Positions 1 to 12,100 of a stretch of DNA of 64,000 nt are shown in pieces; position 1 is the stretch's first letter; every line of letters starts with the position of its first letter. A program made the position numbers and the translations under genes. The notes beneath the pieces were generated by a model. That model was not told where the DNA came from and ran no database searches. It was given only the letters and a program-made list of their open reading frames with translations. Source of the stretch: Acorus gramineus (Eukaryota; Streptophyta; Magnoliopsida; Acorales; Acoraceae); contig CM060856.1 of NCBI GenBank assembly GCA_030737835.1, forward strand, positions 19,837,941 to 19,901,940, read 5' to 3'.

Positions 1-327
1 GAGAGGAATGATTGAAGTACAGCTTTCTCCAAAAAGAAATCTCTCTCAATTTGAAAGCTTACATTAGAAATGCTCTAAAAAAAAACATTAAAACATGTGT
101 AGACTGAAAGCTAGGCTGAACATTTTTTTTAGTACTTGTCATTGCATAACTGATTCTGTAATTTTTTTTCAGGTGTCTTTTTCCCTGTGGCAGGTGTAAT
201 GGGTGACAATCAATTTTATCCATGTGGGGCCAAGAAAGTCTTACTTGCTTTCGCTTTGATCCAGATTTTGTGAAAGAATCTACTTTTGATTTTAGTGTTA
301 TTACTTGAAAAGTATATTGAAAAAGTG

Positions 328-336
328 TATATAAAT
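328..336 (+). promoter_or_regulatory. TATA box of the cysteine-rich peptide gene
   Basis: TATATAAAT lies 38 bp before the ATG at 374. That spacing would put transcription start about 5-20 bp before the start codon, giving a very short leader. No other core element is obvious. The match is direct; its use is inferred. Confidence 0.55.
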
Positions 337-373
337 ATCTTCTTCTGGTTTTAATACTCACTGGAACAAAAAA

Positions 374-1703
374 ATGGCCAAGGGGCTCTTCATCCGTGCC
401 ATTGTTGTTGTGTTCGTCTTTTCAAGTCTCTTTGTAATCCATGGAAGTAAGGGAATTTGAAATTCTCCAATATTTTTTTATTTTATTTTATTTTATTTTT
501 GTGGAAGACATCTGCAGATTTTTTTTTTCTTCTGAGGCATTGTGCATGGATACAAGGGAGGGATGGGTGATTTACTGATCAAATCCCTTTTGGTTGCAAA
601 GTTTCTAATGACAATTCTATTTTTGTATTGATTGTTTGTGTTTGGAAAGTCATAGCATATATGATATATTAGGTTTTCTGATAGAGTATTACATAAGAGA
701 TTGTTTTTAAAATAAAAAAAAATCACGCAAAGATATTATAATCCATCAACACGCGTAAATTATGTCAGTCATCTTTGTAACTACAATCACAGTTTATAGT
801 CATTTATCTCATCATAACTATCATCCTTTATCCTGAAATTCAAGTAACAAAAACTTATTGAACTATCTCTAGCATGTATGGTTCCGCATAGGATAAATTT
901 ATGATATATTGTGTCACTTTACATGTTTAACATGCGAATCTTATGTCAATTTTCGATACATGTCAATTTTTTTTATTAGAGACTAACGAGCAATGATAAG
1001 ACAAACACTAACTGAATCTAAAATCTATAATGACCATCTTGTGGTCATCCAAAAAAAAAAGAAAAATTATACAAACAGTTTTTTTTTTTTTTACTGAAAC
1101 ATCCTCAAACAAAACGTGAACTTAATCTAACATTTTTGGAAAATGTTACACTCAGTCAATTTTATAGTAAAAAACGCAAATCGCATGTGTTTTTAATTTA
1201 ATTTTTTTAAAATCATAAACCTCATCTAATGATAAATAGTTTTATAAAAAGTAAATTATATATGAATTAAATGATATAATTTATAAAAAAAATTTTAAAA
1301 ATAAAATAATGAAGTATATCCTTCTTCACAAGGCGGATGTAACCTAGAGTCTCAATCTATTGTCCCAATCGATCAACTATTTACACAGTAACTTAAATTT
1401 ACGATGGGCATGTATCTTTTAAACTGACAGTCAGTACAGTAACAGAAAGATTATTGTTTTAACTAGTTCTTACTTGCTTTTTGTTTTTTGTTTTTTGTTT
1501 TTTGAGGCCGCAAAATTGAAAAGAGAGGAGGAGAAGAAAAGATAGTACTGATAGGGTGTCCGAAGAGGATGAAATGCGAGTACGTCTATGACTGTCATTG
1601 CTGCATCAACTCACAGAACTCCACAAGGACTGGTCGCTGCTTCTCTCGTTTCGAGACCTGCGACATCTTCTGCAGGACTGGCGTTATTATACACAACAAA
1701 TAA
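374..1703 (+). CDS. Secreted cysteine-rich peptide, MEG/ESF1-like
   Basis: Two exons, 374-446 and 1507-1703, join with GT-AG borders and a phase-1 split codon to give 89 residues ending in TAA. Residues 1-24 are a hydrophobic secretion signal (short basic start, V/F/L-rich core). The mature part is basic and has eight cysteines at 42, 48, 54, 56, 57, 69, 76 and 80, spaced C-x5-C-x5-C-x-C-C-x11-C-x6-C-x3-C. The C-x-C-C core followed by C-x6-C-x3-C is the layout of MEG peptides of maize and ESF1 peptides of Arabidopsis, which act as secreted signals between endosperm or central cell and embryo or transfer cells. The 1.06 kb intron ends in a T-rich tract. A (GT)n run follows the stop. The gene structure is well supported; family membership rests on cysteine spacing alone, and another cysteine-rich peptide class is the main alternative. 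Confidence 0.65.
1120..1330 (+). repeat. Small AT-rich dispersed repeat, copy 1 (in intron)
   Basis: This part of the peptide gene's intron resembles the stretches at 1930-2110, 42600-42830 and 56880-57120. They share an order of elements: a CCTCAT-TAATGA block, a TTTTATAAAA block, then a GAA-GAATGATAT-TTATA-AAA block. It is probably a decayed miniature element; no terminal repeats or target duplication could be fixed. Confidence 0.4.
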
Positions 1704-1929
1704 TCTATACTATACTGTTTTGTTATATCATTATATATATGTGTGTGTGTGTGTATGTATGTCTCACTCTTCCAAATTCCAATATCCACCTTGTCAAGTG
1801 AGGATGAATAAAAAATAATAGAGGAATGGCAAATAAATTTAATAAAGTTGAGACCGTTGAAGAAGTGGGGGGCTTCTGTGTATGGTTTTTTTTTTTCGTT
1901 TTTTTTTTTTTATTGATAATATTACGTCT

Positions 1930-2110
1930 AGTCTCATTTTTAGTCTCAATTTCAATTTATATGTGTTTTAAATTTTTTAAAAATAGTATACCTCATTTAA
2001 TAAGGTGCATGCTTTTATAAAAAATGAAGCATATACTTCAATGAATTGCATATATGCATTTATAGAAAATATAAAAAAATTCTTTTGAAACACATGTCTT
2101 GTCAATATAA
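1930..2110 (+). repeat. Small AT-rich dispersed repeat, copy 2
   Basis: Same block order as the copy at 1120-1330, including TTTTATAAAA followed by a GAAGCATATACTTCAATGAA-type stretch. Its ends are not defined. Confidence 0.4.
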
Positions 2111-2411
2111 GCATATGCCATTAATTTTCTATTGAAGTATATAGAGCTGAAAATGGATCTGGGTGTAACAACGCCCTTTTTTTTTGGTGGGTGTGTTCTG
2201 ATTTTTTTTAATTTATTTTATCTCTAAGTAACTAATTAATTAATTAATTAATTTTATATATGCAAGAATTTTAATACAATGACTAAAAATTTGATTAATT
2301 ATTGGTGACGCTGACCAATGCCAAAAGTTCATGTCTTCAGATTGTTTTTCTCTGTGTCGATGCTAATTTATGAGTTGGTCTAATCTTACAGTATATACAG
2401 TTACTTGAAAG

Positions 2412-2436
2412 TATATATATATATATATATATATAT
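2412..2436. repeat. (TA)n microsatellite
   Basis: About twelve uninterrupted TA units. Confidence 0.9.
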
Positions 2437-3162
2437 AATGCCGCATCATATAATTGTACATTCAAGTCATAAAAATATAAACTTTGCTTTTTTATTTTTC
2501 TTTTTGTAAAAATACACGTAATTAGATGAAGTATATACTCGTCACAACAAATCAAAATGTCCACGAATAAGACTTAAATTTTTTATCATGTTCTCTCTCT
2601 TTTGTTTTTCTCTATGAATGTAAAATTATCCCTACTTCAATTCATCTGCTACATCTGTAAAATGTATATTTCATTAGATAAGATATGAAAAATTCAAACC
2701 ACGATGAGAACTATAAAAGTGAATAGGAATGATTGTCCCAAAACATCAGATTAGAAAAGTCAGTAGCAGGGATGGAGAGCAAAAGTGGCAATTTTTAGAA
2801 GTAGGGAGGGTCATAGCTCATCAGCTGCAAATAAATCTCTTCATATTCAGTCCAAATTAGTATTTGAGATACAACAGTTCTGTATGAAAATGCCATATAG
2901 AAGAAAAACATTGTTGTATACTGTCAAAATTACAAAGTATTTTCTCCCTCACCAGGAGAATTTCAATATGTAATCCTTGTTGATTGATGGAGCTATACTT
3001 CTTCCTGAGAACCTTAATGGCTTGCTTGCATGTCTCATCTGTGGTATGCATCTGGTTTGGATGTTAACACTTGATATGCACTACTATAACGATTACGAAG
3101 TTATGTAACTGGTGGAGTGCTCCATCTATGGATGGGTGATTTTGACTTCCCAGCATCCGGCA

Positions 3163-6100
3163 TTATCTTAGCCTGCAAAGATTTTCAATGGTTCTATGTA
3201 ACGGTCCCACCACTGGCCGCAGCTTGATCTCAAACAGTGTTGGCCATAATTTTCCTGTAACTGTAGAAGAAGGCAGAAATTCAACCAAAAGAATACACGA
3301 AAGATATCAGATATAAAGAGGCACGCAAGATTGGTTTTGAGATAAATATATGTATGACTGATGGTACATAAATATACAGTTTGACTGATATTTATGATTT
3401 TGAGATAAATAATTTTGATTTTGAGATAAGAATATGTCTGACTGATGGTGTACATAAATATACAGTTACGACCATGAAGTAACATAAAGCAGAAGCTTAC
3501 CAAACAAGCGGTTGTTATCCTTATCCCAAGCAATCCCATTCAAGACATCAATTCCCTGGATATGTTGAAACATGGTAACATAAATGAATATTTTTTACAC
3601 TCAAAATAATAAAAACTGTTTCATTTCATTTTAAAGGGGACATAATTCAAGGAATTATTAAGGCTTAACAATCCACTTTTCTGTGCCACTTGAGTGTCAT
3701 GAGAGTGCATCAACGAATAGATCTAGGAAGCTTAGAAAAAAATGTGTCCACATCATCAAGATGCATGTTCACAGCAGCTTTTGTGTCACGCTAAATCAGG
3801 TTCAGATTCTGTATTACCCATGTTTTTATTATTGGAGTTATTTGATAGGCATGTTGTTGAGCCTATTCCCGGAGGCCTAGGGGTTGAGGGGCAACGCCCC
3901 CCATGGGACCTTTCGGCCTCCATTACTTAATACAAAATTATTCCATTTATTTCTTCTTGGTATCAGAGCCACAAAGAAACCCTAGGGTTTCACGATTTTT
4001 TTTTTTCCATCACGGGTCGTGGTGATCTCTATTATCTTTTCCTCTCTCGGGTCGAGATTTGAGGTTCGCAATGGACAAAACGCCGAAAGACCCCACGCCA
4101 CTGTCGGGTGTGGAGATCAAGGACACCACCATTCCGTTAGGGCACAATTCTCATGCTCAACGGATTACCACCATTCTTCTTGATGGACGAAATTATCCGT
4201 CCTGGTCGCGTTCTGTTCGATTATATTTGGGTAGTCGAGGTATGTCAGGCCTTCTTCTTGGCACCATTAACAAGCCAGCAGAAACCGATACGACTTTCAA
4301 TCAGTGGGAGATCAACAACTGTACGGTTCTAGGTTGGCTTTTCAACTCCATGGAGACCCGGATCTACAATATGTTCATGTATCATGATACGGTCGACTCT
4401 CTATGGGCTGCGTTGAACAAGACCTATGGTCATGCCAGGAATGACTCACGGATCTATGAGTTGTACAAGGATATTGCCCAGGCCACCCAAGGTACCCAAT
4501 CAGTTACCGATTATTTTGGATTTCTGCAGGCTCGTTGGGAGGAACTTGCCCACTATGAGCCTCTCTCGGAGTTGCCTAAGGAGGCTGCCACGATTGTGGT
4601 TGGCCGACTACAACGCCAACAGACATATGCGTTTCTTATGGGCCTTCGATCAGAGTTCGAATCTCTTCGTGTTCAGATCTTGAATACCACACCACTTCCT
4701 TCTCTATTCGAGGCATTTGCTATTATTGAGGGTGATGAGCATCGCCGTCAGATCTCTTCCTTAGCGACAACTAGAACCCTCGGTGATTAGATGGCATTGG
4801 CGGCCACTTCTGGATATGACTCTCGCGGCCACGGGGATAGTGGTCGCGGTCGTGGTCGTGGTCGTGGACGTGGACGCGGCAATATTGTGACTTGTGGCCA
4901 CTGTGGAAAAACAGGTCATGAAAAAGTCAGATGTTTTATTCTGTACCCACACTTGATGCGATCTCACAATGTTGGAGCTACTTCGTCTGCCCCTCGTGCT
5001 GCTGTTGCTGATGCCTCGGTTCCTGGTGATGCCCCCTCTGCTCCATCTGGGTCCTTTGATATGCGTAATATTCAGAACCATATTGATGCTATGGTTCGGG
5101 AGAGTCTTGCCTCTCATGTCTCTTATGCTGGTCTCTCTAATGCTGGTCCAACATCCTCTGCTGCTTCTTCCTCTACCTCAGGTATCCCCTCCGCCTACCA
5201 TGTTAACCAATCAGGGTCTCCTACTTGGGTCATTGATTCAGGCGCTACAGAACACATGTCTGGTGAGTCTCGATTGTTTGTTCCCTTGACATCACCTTCT
5301 ATACACAGAGAGGTACGCCTTGCTGATGGCTCACTTACACCTGTCATCAGTAAGGGTACCGTTCCTTTATCTTCCTCTTTATCATTACACTCTGTGTTAC
5401 ATGTTCCCAATCTTGCTCTTAACCTTCTTTCTGTTAGCCAATTGACTAAGGCTTTAAACTGTTCAGTGATTTTTTACCCTGATCATTGCGTTTTTCAGGA
5501 CCTGAGTACACGGAGGATTTTTGGCAAGGGGTATGAGAGAGATGGCCTTTACGTCTTCGGAGAACCACCCACCACGGCCCATGCTTCCATTTTGTCCACT
5601 GATCATTCGCATAGTTTTTCTTTACAATCTCTAGATTTATGGCATGCTCGTTTAGGACATGCCAATTTTCAGCATCTATGTTCTTTATTTCCTACTTTTC
5701 GCTCTTCATGTAAGACTCATAAATTTCAATGTGCTGTGTGTGAGCTTTCTAAACATACCCGTACTACTTATATTTCTCGTATGAATAAAGCTTCTGGGTT
5801 GTTTGATTTGATTCATTCTGATGTGTGGGGTCCCTCTCCTGTTACTGCTTTTGGTGGTCATAGATATTACTTGACATTCATTGATGATTTTTCTAGATAT
5901 ACTTGGGTTTATCTTCTTAAATCTCGGTCTGAGGTATCCTCTCAGTGTATTAATTTTTTACGCATGATTAAAACACAGTTTAACATTACTGTCAAGAGTA
6001 TCAGGTCTGATAATGGGGGGGAGTATGTCTCGGATTCTTTTCGGTCTCATTTGAATGAGTTGGGAATCCTTCAACAGTTGACTTGTCCATATACACCTGA

Positions 6101-9100
6101 GCAAAATGGGGTGGCGGAACGCAAGAACCGTCATCTCATGAATGTGGTTCGTTGTCTCCTTCGAGGAATGAGTGTTCCAAAGTCCTATTGGAGTATGACA
6201 GTCCTCACTGCTGCTTTTTTGACTAATCGGACTCCCAGTCGTACTTTAGGAGGTCAAGTTCCCTTCCATGTTTTGTACCTAGTCGTACTCTTTTCCCCAT
6301 CACTCCTCGAGTCTTTGGGTGTACTTGTTTTGTTCAGGATAGGGGACCCTCACGCACCAAGCTTGATGATAAGTCTATACGTTGTGTTTTCCTTGGTTAT
6401 TCCACCATGTCCAAAGGATATAGATGCTATGATCCTATTTCTCGGAGATTGTTCCATTCCCTTGATGTTACATTTTTTGAGGATGTGCCATATTTTTCTG
6501 ACACGGTTCTGCAACATTCTTCTTCACCAGTTCGACCGGCATCATTTTTTCAGCCATTGCCATTGCCACAGCCACGATCGCCACCACCACAGTCGTTCCA
6601 TCCACAGTCATCACCACCACAGTCTCCTCTTATTGTATACACTCGTAGACCTCGACCACCTCTCTCTCCTGCTCACTTGTCGACATCCTCCTCGGACTCA
6701 GGTATATCCTCTTCCTTGATCACTCCATATTCTGTTTCTGATTTGCCTCCATCTGACTCTGATGTACCTATTGCTCTTCGCAAAGGTCGTCGGAGTTGTG
6801 TCACTGCTCATCCTCTTGCCCAGTTTGTTTCTTATCAGGGACTTTCAGATTCCTACAGAGCTTACCTAGCTGCTACATCGTCTATCCGTATTCCTCGTAC
6901 TGTAATTGAGGCATTACAGGATCCTCTTTGGACCGCCGCTATGACCGCAGAGATGGATGCCTTGCAGAAAAATCATACGTGGGCGTTAGTTGATCTTCCA
7001 CCAGGGGAGAGAACTGTTGGTTGTCGATGGGTTTTCACAGTAAAATACAAGGCTGATGGGGCTGTTGAGCGCTATAAGGCACGCCTTGTTGCAAAAGGTT
7101 TCACTCAGACTCCAGGGAAGGATTTCCATGCTACATTTGCTCCTGTTGCCAAGCTGACTACTGTTCGGCTTCTTATCTCTCTTGCTGCTTGTCACAACTG
7201 GCCTCTTCATCAGATGGATGTGAAGAATGCTTTTCTTCATGGCGACTTGACAGAGAAAATTTATATGGATCCTCCGCCTGGTTTTCGTCTTCAGGGGGAG
7301 TATTCCGGGAAGGTCTGTCTTCTTCTCAAGTCTCTATATGGACTGAAGCAATCACCAAGAGCATGGTTTCAAAGATTCAGTGTAATCATTCTCTCTCTTG
7401 GATTCACTCGTTGTCATGCTGATCATACTTGCTTCATTCGTCGAAGTAATGGACGGTGCACCATTGTTCTAGTTTACGTGGATGATATCATTATCACAGG
7501 AGATGATGCTGATTACATTGTTAGAGTGAAGACTGAGCTTGGACATGCGTTTGATGTGAAGGATTTAGGTCCTCTTCGGTATTTTTTGGGGATTGAGATT
7601 GCTCGCTCACGCCATGGTATTTCACTCTCCCAGCGAAAATACACTCTTGACCTTCTTGAGGATACCGGTATGCTTGGATGTCGCCCTGCCACTTCTCCTA
7701 TGGACCAGAACCATCGCCTTCATGTTGAATCAGGCGACCTTCTACCAGATCCTTCTGTGTATCAGCGTCTAGTGGGACGTTTGATTTACTTGACGAATAC
7801 TAGACCTGATTTGACTTTTGCTGTCAGCGTGGTGAGTCAATTCATGCATGCCCCACGGACTTCTCACCTAGATGCTGTTTACCGGATTCTTCGATACTTG
7901 AAGTCATGCCCAGGTCTTGGCTTATTCTATGCTACTAGTGCTCAGCCTATCATTTCTTGTTACACTGATGCAGATTATGCTGGTTCACTCACTGATCGTC
8001 GATCCACCTCCGGTTTCTGTACTTTCCATGGGAACAACCTTATTTCCTGGAAAAGTAAGAAACAGAGTGTTGTCTCTCGTTCTTCTGCTGAGGCAGAATA
8101 TCGTGCCATGGCCCAAGGCACATGTGAGATCATTTGGTTGCGCTCTCTTTTGACAGAGTTGGGATTCCCTGTAGCTGGTTCATCTACTTTGTTTTGTGAT
8201 AACCGATCTGCCATTATGCTTGCCTCAGACTCAGTTCTTCATGAGCGGACCAAACACATTGAGGTTGACATTCACTTTCTTCGAGAGAAAGTACAGTCAG
8301 GCGCCATTGACACAGCATTTGTCTCTTCCAACGAGCAACTTGCTGATATGTTCACCAAATCCGTTGGTCCCTCTGTTCTTCGTTCTAGCTTGATCAAGTT
8401 GGGCTTGCTTGATATCTTCGCTCCAACTTGAGGGGGAGTATTGGAGTTATTGGATAGGCCTGTTGTTGGGCCTATTCCCGGAGGCCCGGGGGTTGGGGGG
8501 CAACGCCCCCCATGGGCCACAGGCCCCCCCGGGCCGGATTTGTACATCTTGTCATGGGTATTTTGGTCTTTTTCTGTTTTAGGGTTTGTACATCTTGTAA
8601 CTATATAAGGGACCTTTCGGCCTCCATTACATAATACAAAATTATTCCATTTATTTCTTCTTTTATTAGGTTGATCCATATTGTGCATCTACCAAATTTG
8701 ATTCATGCACAAATTATTTTTTGGTAGGTAAGTGATTTTTTTAATTTGTTTCCAGCAGGATAAAAACCCAAACTCGAGACCCCTCAGTGGAGAGGGGGTA
8801 CGTGCCAAGAGGTGCTTTAGTGTACAAGTGATTGGATTATGTATGCAAGTCCAAGATCCAATCTAAATCCCCCTGACTTCACCACACCTTTTTATGAGCA
8901 GGAACAGTGGGGCACTTTAGGCTAGAAAGCATTTGTTTCTGGCCCTCAATATCTAAGACAGTTACCAATAAAAAAAAATATCTGAGACTGTTGGGTTTGG
9001 CAATGAGTGCCCACCAAAGAGGTCCAACATGATGAGAACATACTGAAGACTTTACATAGAAAAGGTGTTATGCACGGATATGTGTAATTTTCACCCACTT

Positions 9101-12100
9101 CCCATCTTGTTTAGGGAAGTGGGACCAATATCAACAGTGTGAGGAAGCTGCAGCACACCAATGTTCATGTTGGACATTGTCAAGTGTTGGGGAAGTGGGA
9201 GGAGCACCAAATCACAAGGTGAAAGAATGAATTGCAATTGCTTAATGAAGGGTCCAGCAGATTGAACCCCAGAGGAGCCAAACTGGAAATTAAACTTGCA
9301 CCCTACCAGTGCATTTCATTATCATGATAGCCAGTCCAAGAAAGAGACTAGAGAAATCTTTTTGGGTTTTTTTAAATAATTTACATAAAACAGAAAAAAT
9401 ACAAAAAATTACCATTGACCAACAATATTACAACAGCAGTCATCTAACCACCATGTCAGTTGCCCCTTGCCACACAACTAGTTTTATTTTTTTTTAACCT
9501 CAAAATTGAGGACAAAACCATTGTTAATCTTCAGGCACTTTGGTTGGTTCTGTCCTAGGGTCTTTGGGACTTGAAGAAATGTTTTGATTAAATATTTAAT
9601 TTGCCAGTTTTTTCTCTTTAATATTGGCTTCCTCAGATTTTTCCCACTTTCTTGTGATTTAGAATTAGATGATTTTTTAGTATCCATTTTACATTAATCC
9701 ACAATTTTTTCCCGGAACACAAAAAGTGGCACCAGAGGAAGAGCAAGGAATAGAAATATGGAGGAAGATAGCAGGGATACTACCGTAATTTGGAAGGGCA
9801 GGAGATATATGGAGAAGTGGTGGAAGACAAAGTGGAGGAAGAAGAGAAGGCAAGGGACACTGGAATTTGACAAAGTGGTCACTCCAATGGCCAAGGTGGT
9901 CTTTGACGGATGAAATACATTAATCCTACCTCAAAAAGAAAGATCATCTACCACCAACTATCGAGGTCGAGAAGTATGGTGTTTATCAAGGAAAGGGCCT
10001 GATTTTTGGCCTCCCCCAATTTTGTTGATTCCTTCGTATTTCAAATTTTCATGGTTGATTCAATCCAGGAAAATACCAGTCATGAGATATACAAAATGCT
10101 TCACCAAAAATTGATATCCTCTGCACTCTCTCTAAATGTTGTAGGTGCCACTCATATACTCCAGAAGTATGGTGGGTTCAGATGGTGTAAGGGTTTTTCT
10201 GAGGTTTGAGAGTCGTGCCATTATGAAAAAGTAGAGATGGCATGTAAATGATGAGGTTTTGTTGCATCGTAATTACTATAGAAAATAAAAAAGCAAAGGA
10301 ATAGTAAATACAACTGCAAACAAATTTAACAGGGATAAGAAGAAATGGAACTTACTCGATGTCCAGATCGGAACAATCCTTGCCTGAAAATGAAAGAAAA
10401 TTATGCAATTTTGATATGAGTACAAAGGAATTTTCTGAGGTCTTATTTGCAGATAGAACAAGCGTCACCTTAGTTCATGAAGAAGGATCCACCCAAGGAC
10501 CATGCCATCCTTCTGAGAAATTCTTGCAATGCAGTCTGTCTGCATGTGATACCATATGTATCAAAGTTAGACAACTAACTGAACTGAAAGCCTGTTGTTG
10601 TCATTAAACTAGACATATTCTCTGAAGACCATGTTATACAAGTACTAATCAGTTCATTTATTAATCCGCCATAATACATGTTCCCTCTACAAAAATATGT
10701 AGATGCACCACCAACTTTACAACCCCCACCCCATAAAAAAACCAAAATGATCTTGTAGACGCATGTTATGGCCTCCTTTTTTTTTTTCGTCCCCCCAAAA
10801 ATTAGGGTGATGGTGCTGGCCTCCATGAAAGCTCTAATTGAAGAAGGTAACAACTAGCATTCACCCTTCTATTGGGAGTTTGATCAGCTTGTAGCCATTT
10901 TGGTGCAGCAATCTGTTTGCTGGCAGATGGTTAATGATTTGTAGAAGAGAAGAGGATACTTCATGCAGCTCAGATCTATGAGAGTAAATCACAACAACAC
11001 ACAAAAAAAGCACAAGAGACTATTCTCTTGTCTGGAACACTGGATAAACTTTCATACTCATTTTTCATTTAATCTTAAAGGCCAATAACAGACACTCAAT
11101 GCATTCTAGTGTCTTGATTTCACAATCATGCCTAGTCAAATGTGGAACGGCTGTTCCTTCCTTGTATCTCAAATAACTAATTTGAAGACACAGCCAACTT
11201 CTCCTATATGTGGCACTAATAGAGAACTTACAATGCATTATATTCAATGCAAATATGCAATAATTATTAGTCACACATTCTAGTAGGAAAAGATATGCAT
11301 GCATATCTGTAGCATATGCACCTGGGTGGTAATATATACCTGCCAGACATTAGCCAACACTTCACCATTTACATATTCCAGTTCATTAAGAAAAGAAACT
11401 TCATGATCCTTGTACCTGACAACATCTTTTCCTACAACTATTCAACACAAACATTTTATTAAGTTTTGAAGGTTCACCAAACTAAGCAGATGAAATGGAG
11501 CTAATTGTTCTAGGGTAAATTACCTTTCAAGGTCATGGGGTCTATTTGATACAATGTTGAAGTTCCATCACTCCCATATAATACTTTTCCATCAGTCGCC
11601 AGTCCCCAGCCATCTTGCATTTGGTGAGTAAAACTCTTCAGCTACACACCACAATAAAGCTATTTCTGATTAGCAATGGCCTTAATGTTCCACCCATCTT
11701 TGAAGAAGCTTTGTGATATAAAATTTTCCAAAACTCTGCTAACATAATGTGATACCAGAACGTCATCATGAGACAGAGAGAAAAAATGAAGATAGGTGTT
11801 GTCTTTTCTTTGTTGAACTTTATTTTACATGTATTACGTGATAATGAAGGTGAGAATAATGTTTGAAACAAAGATGAAGCACAAACTTTGCTCAAATTAT
11901 ATTGATCATATATGAAACCGATTCTCTCCAACCATGTAACTTGGATCAACCTACACAATAGAAACAAGATTAAAATATCAGGATAACTCAAACGATCAGA
12001 ATTCTAGGACAACAAAGACTTAAAACTTATGTTCATGCAGAATATGAGCATGAAAAAATCCTGACCATTTATGTAAACTTAAAGTAAATGTGAGTTGAAT

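Larger units (their letters stand above)
1704..3162. other. Intergenic region between peptide gene and QC gene
   Basis: AT-rich spacer between the stop codons of two convergent genes. It holds a (GT)n run near 1739-1756, a second copy of the AT-rich dispersed repeat (1930-2110), a TTAA run near 2230-2250 and a (TA)n microsatellite at 2412-2436. No gene is visible in it. Confidence 0.6.
3830..8661 (+). mobile_element. Ty1/copia LTR retrotransposon, broken
   Basis: A 4,832-bp element with both LTRs, a primer-binding site, gag, protease, integrase, reverse transcriptase, RNase H and a polypurine tract, in the copia order (integrase before RT). It sits in intron 9 of the QC gene, antisense to that gene, with a TTTAT duplication. 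It is disabled by an in-frame stop between gag and the nucleic-acid-binding region (4788-4790), a one-base frameshift near 6276-6280, and a 95-bp deletion in the 5' LTR. Its LTR ends are TA and CT rather than TG and CA. Confidence 0.95.

Noticed and set aside
1588..1818. Open frames of 76 and 67 codons over the peptide exon
   Set aside because: They lie in other frames than the cysteine-rich reading and run into the (GT)n repeat.
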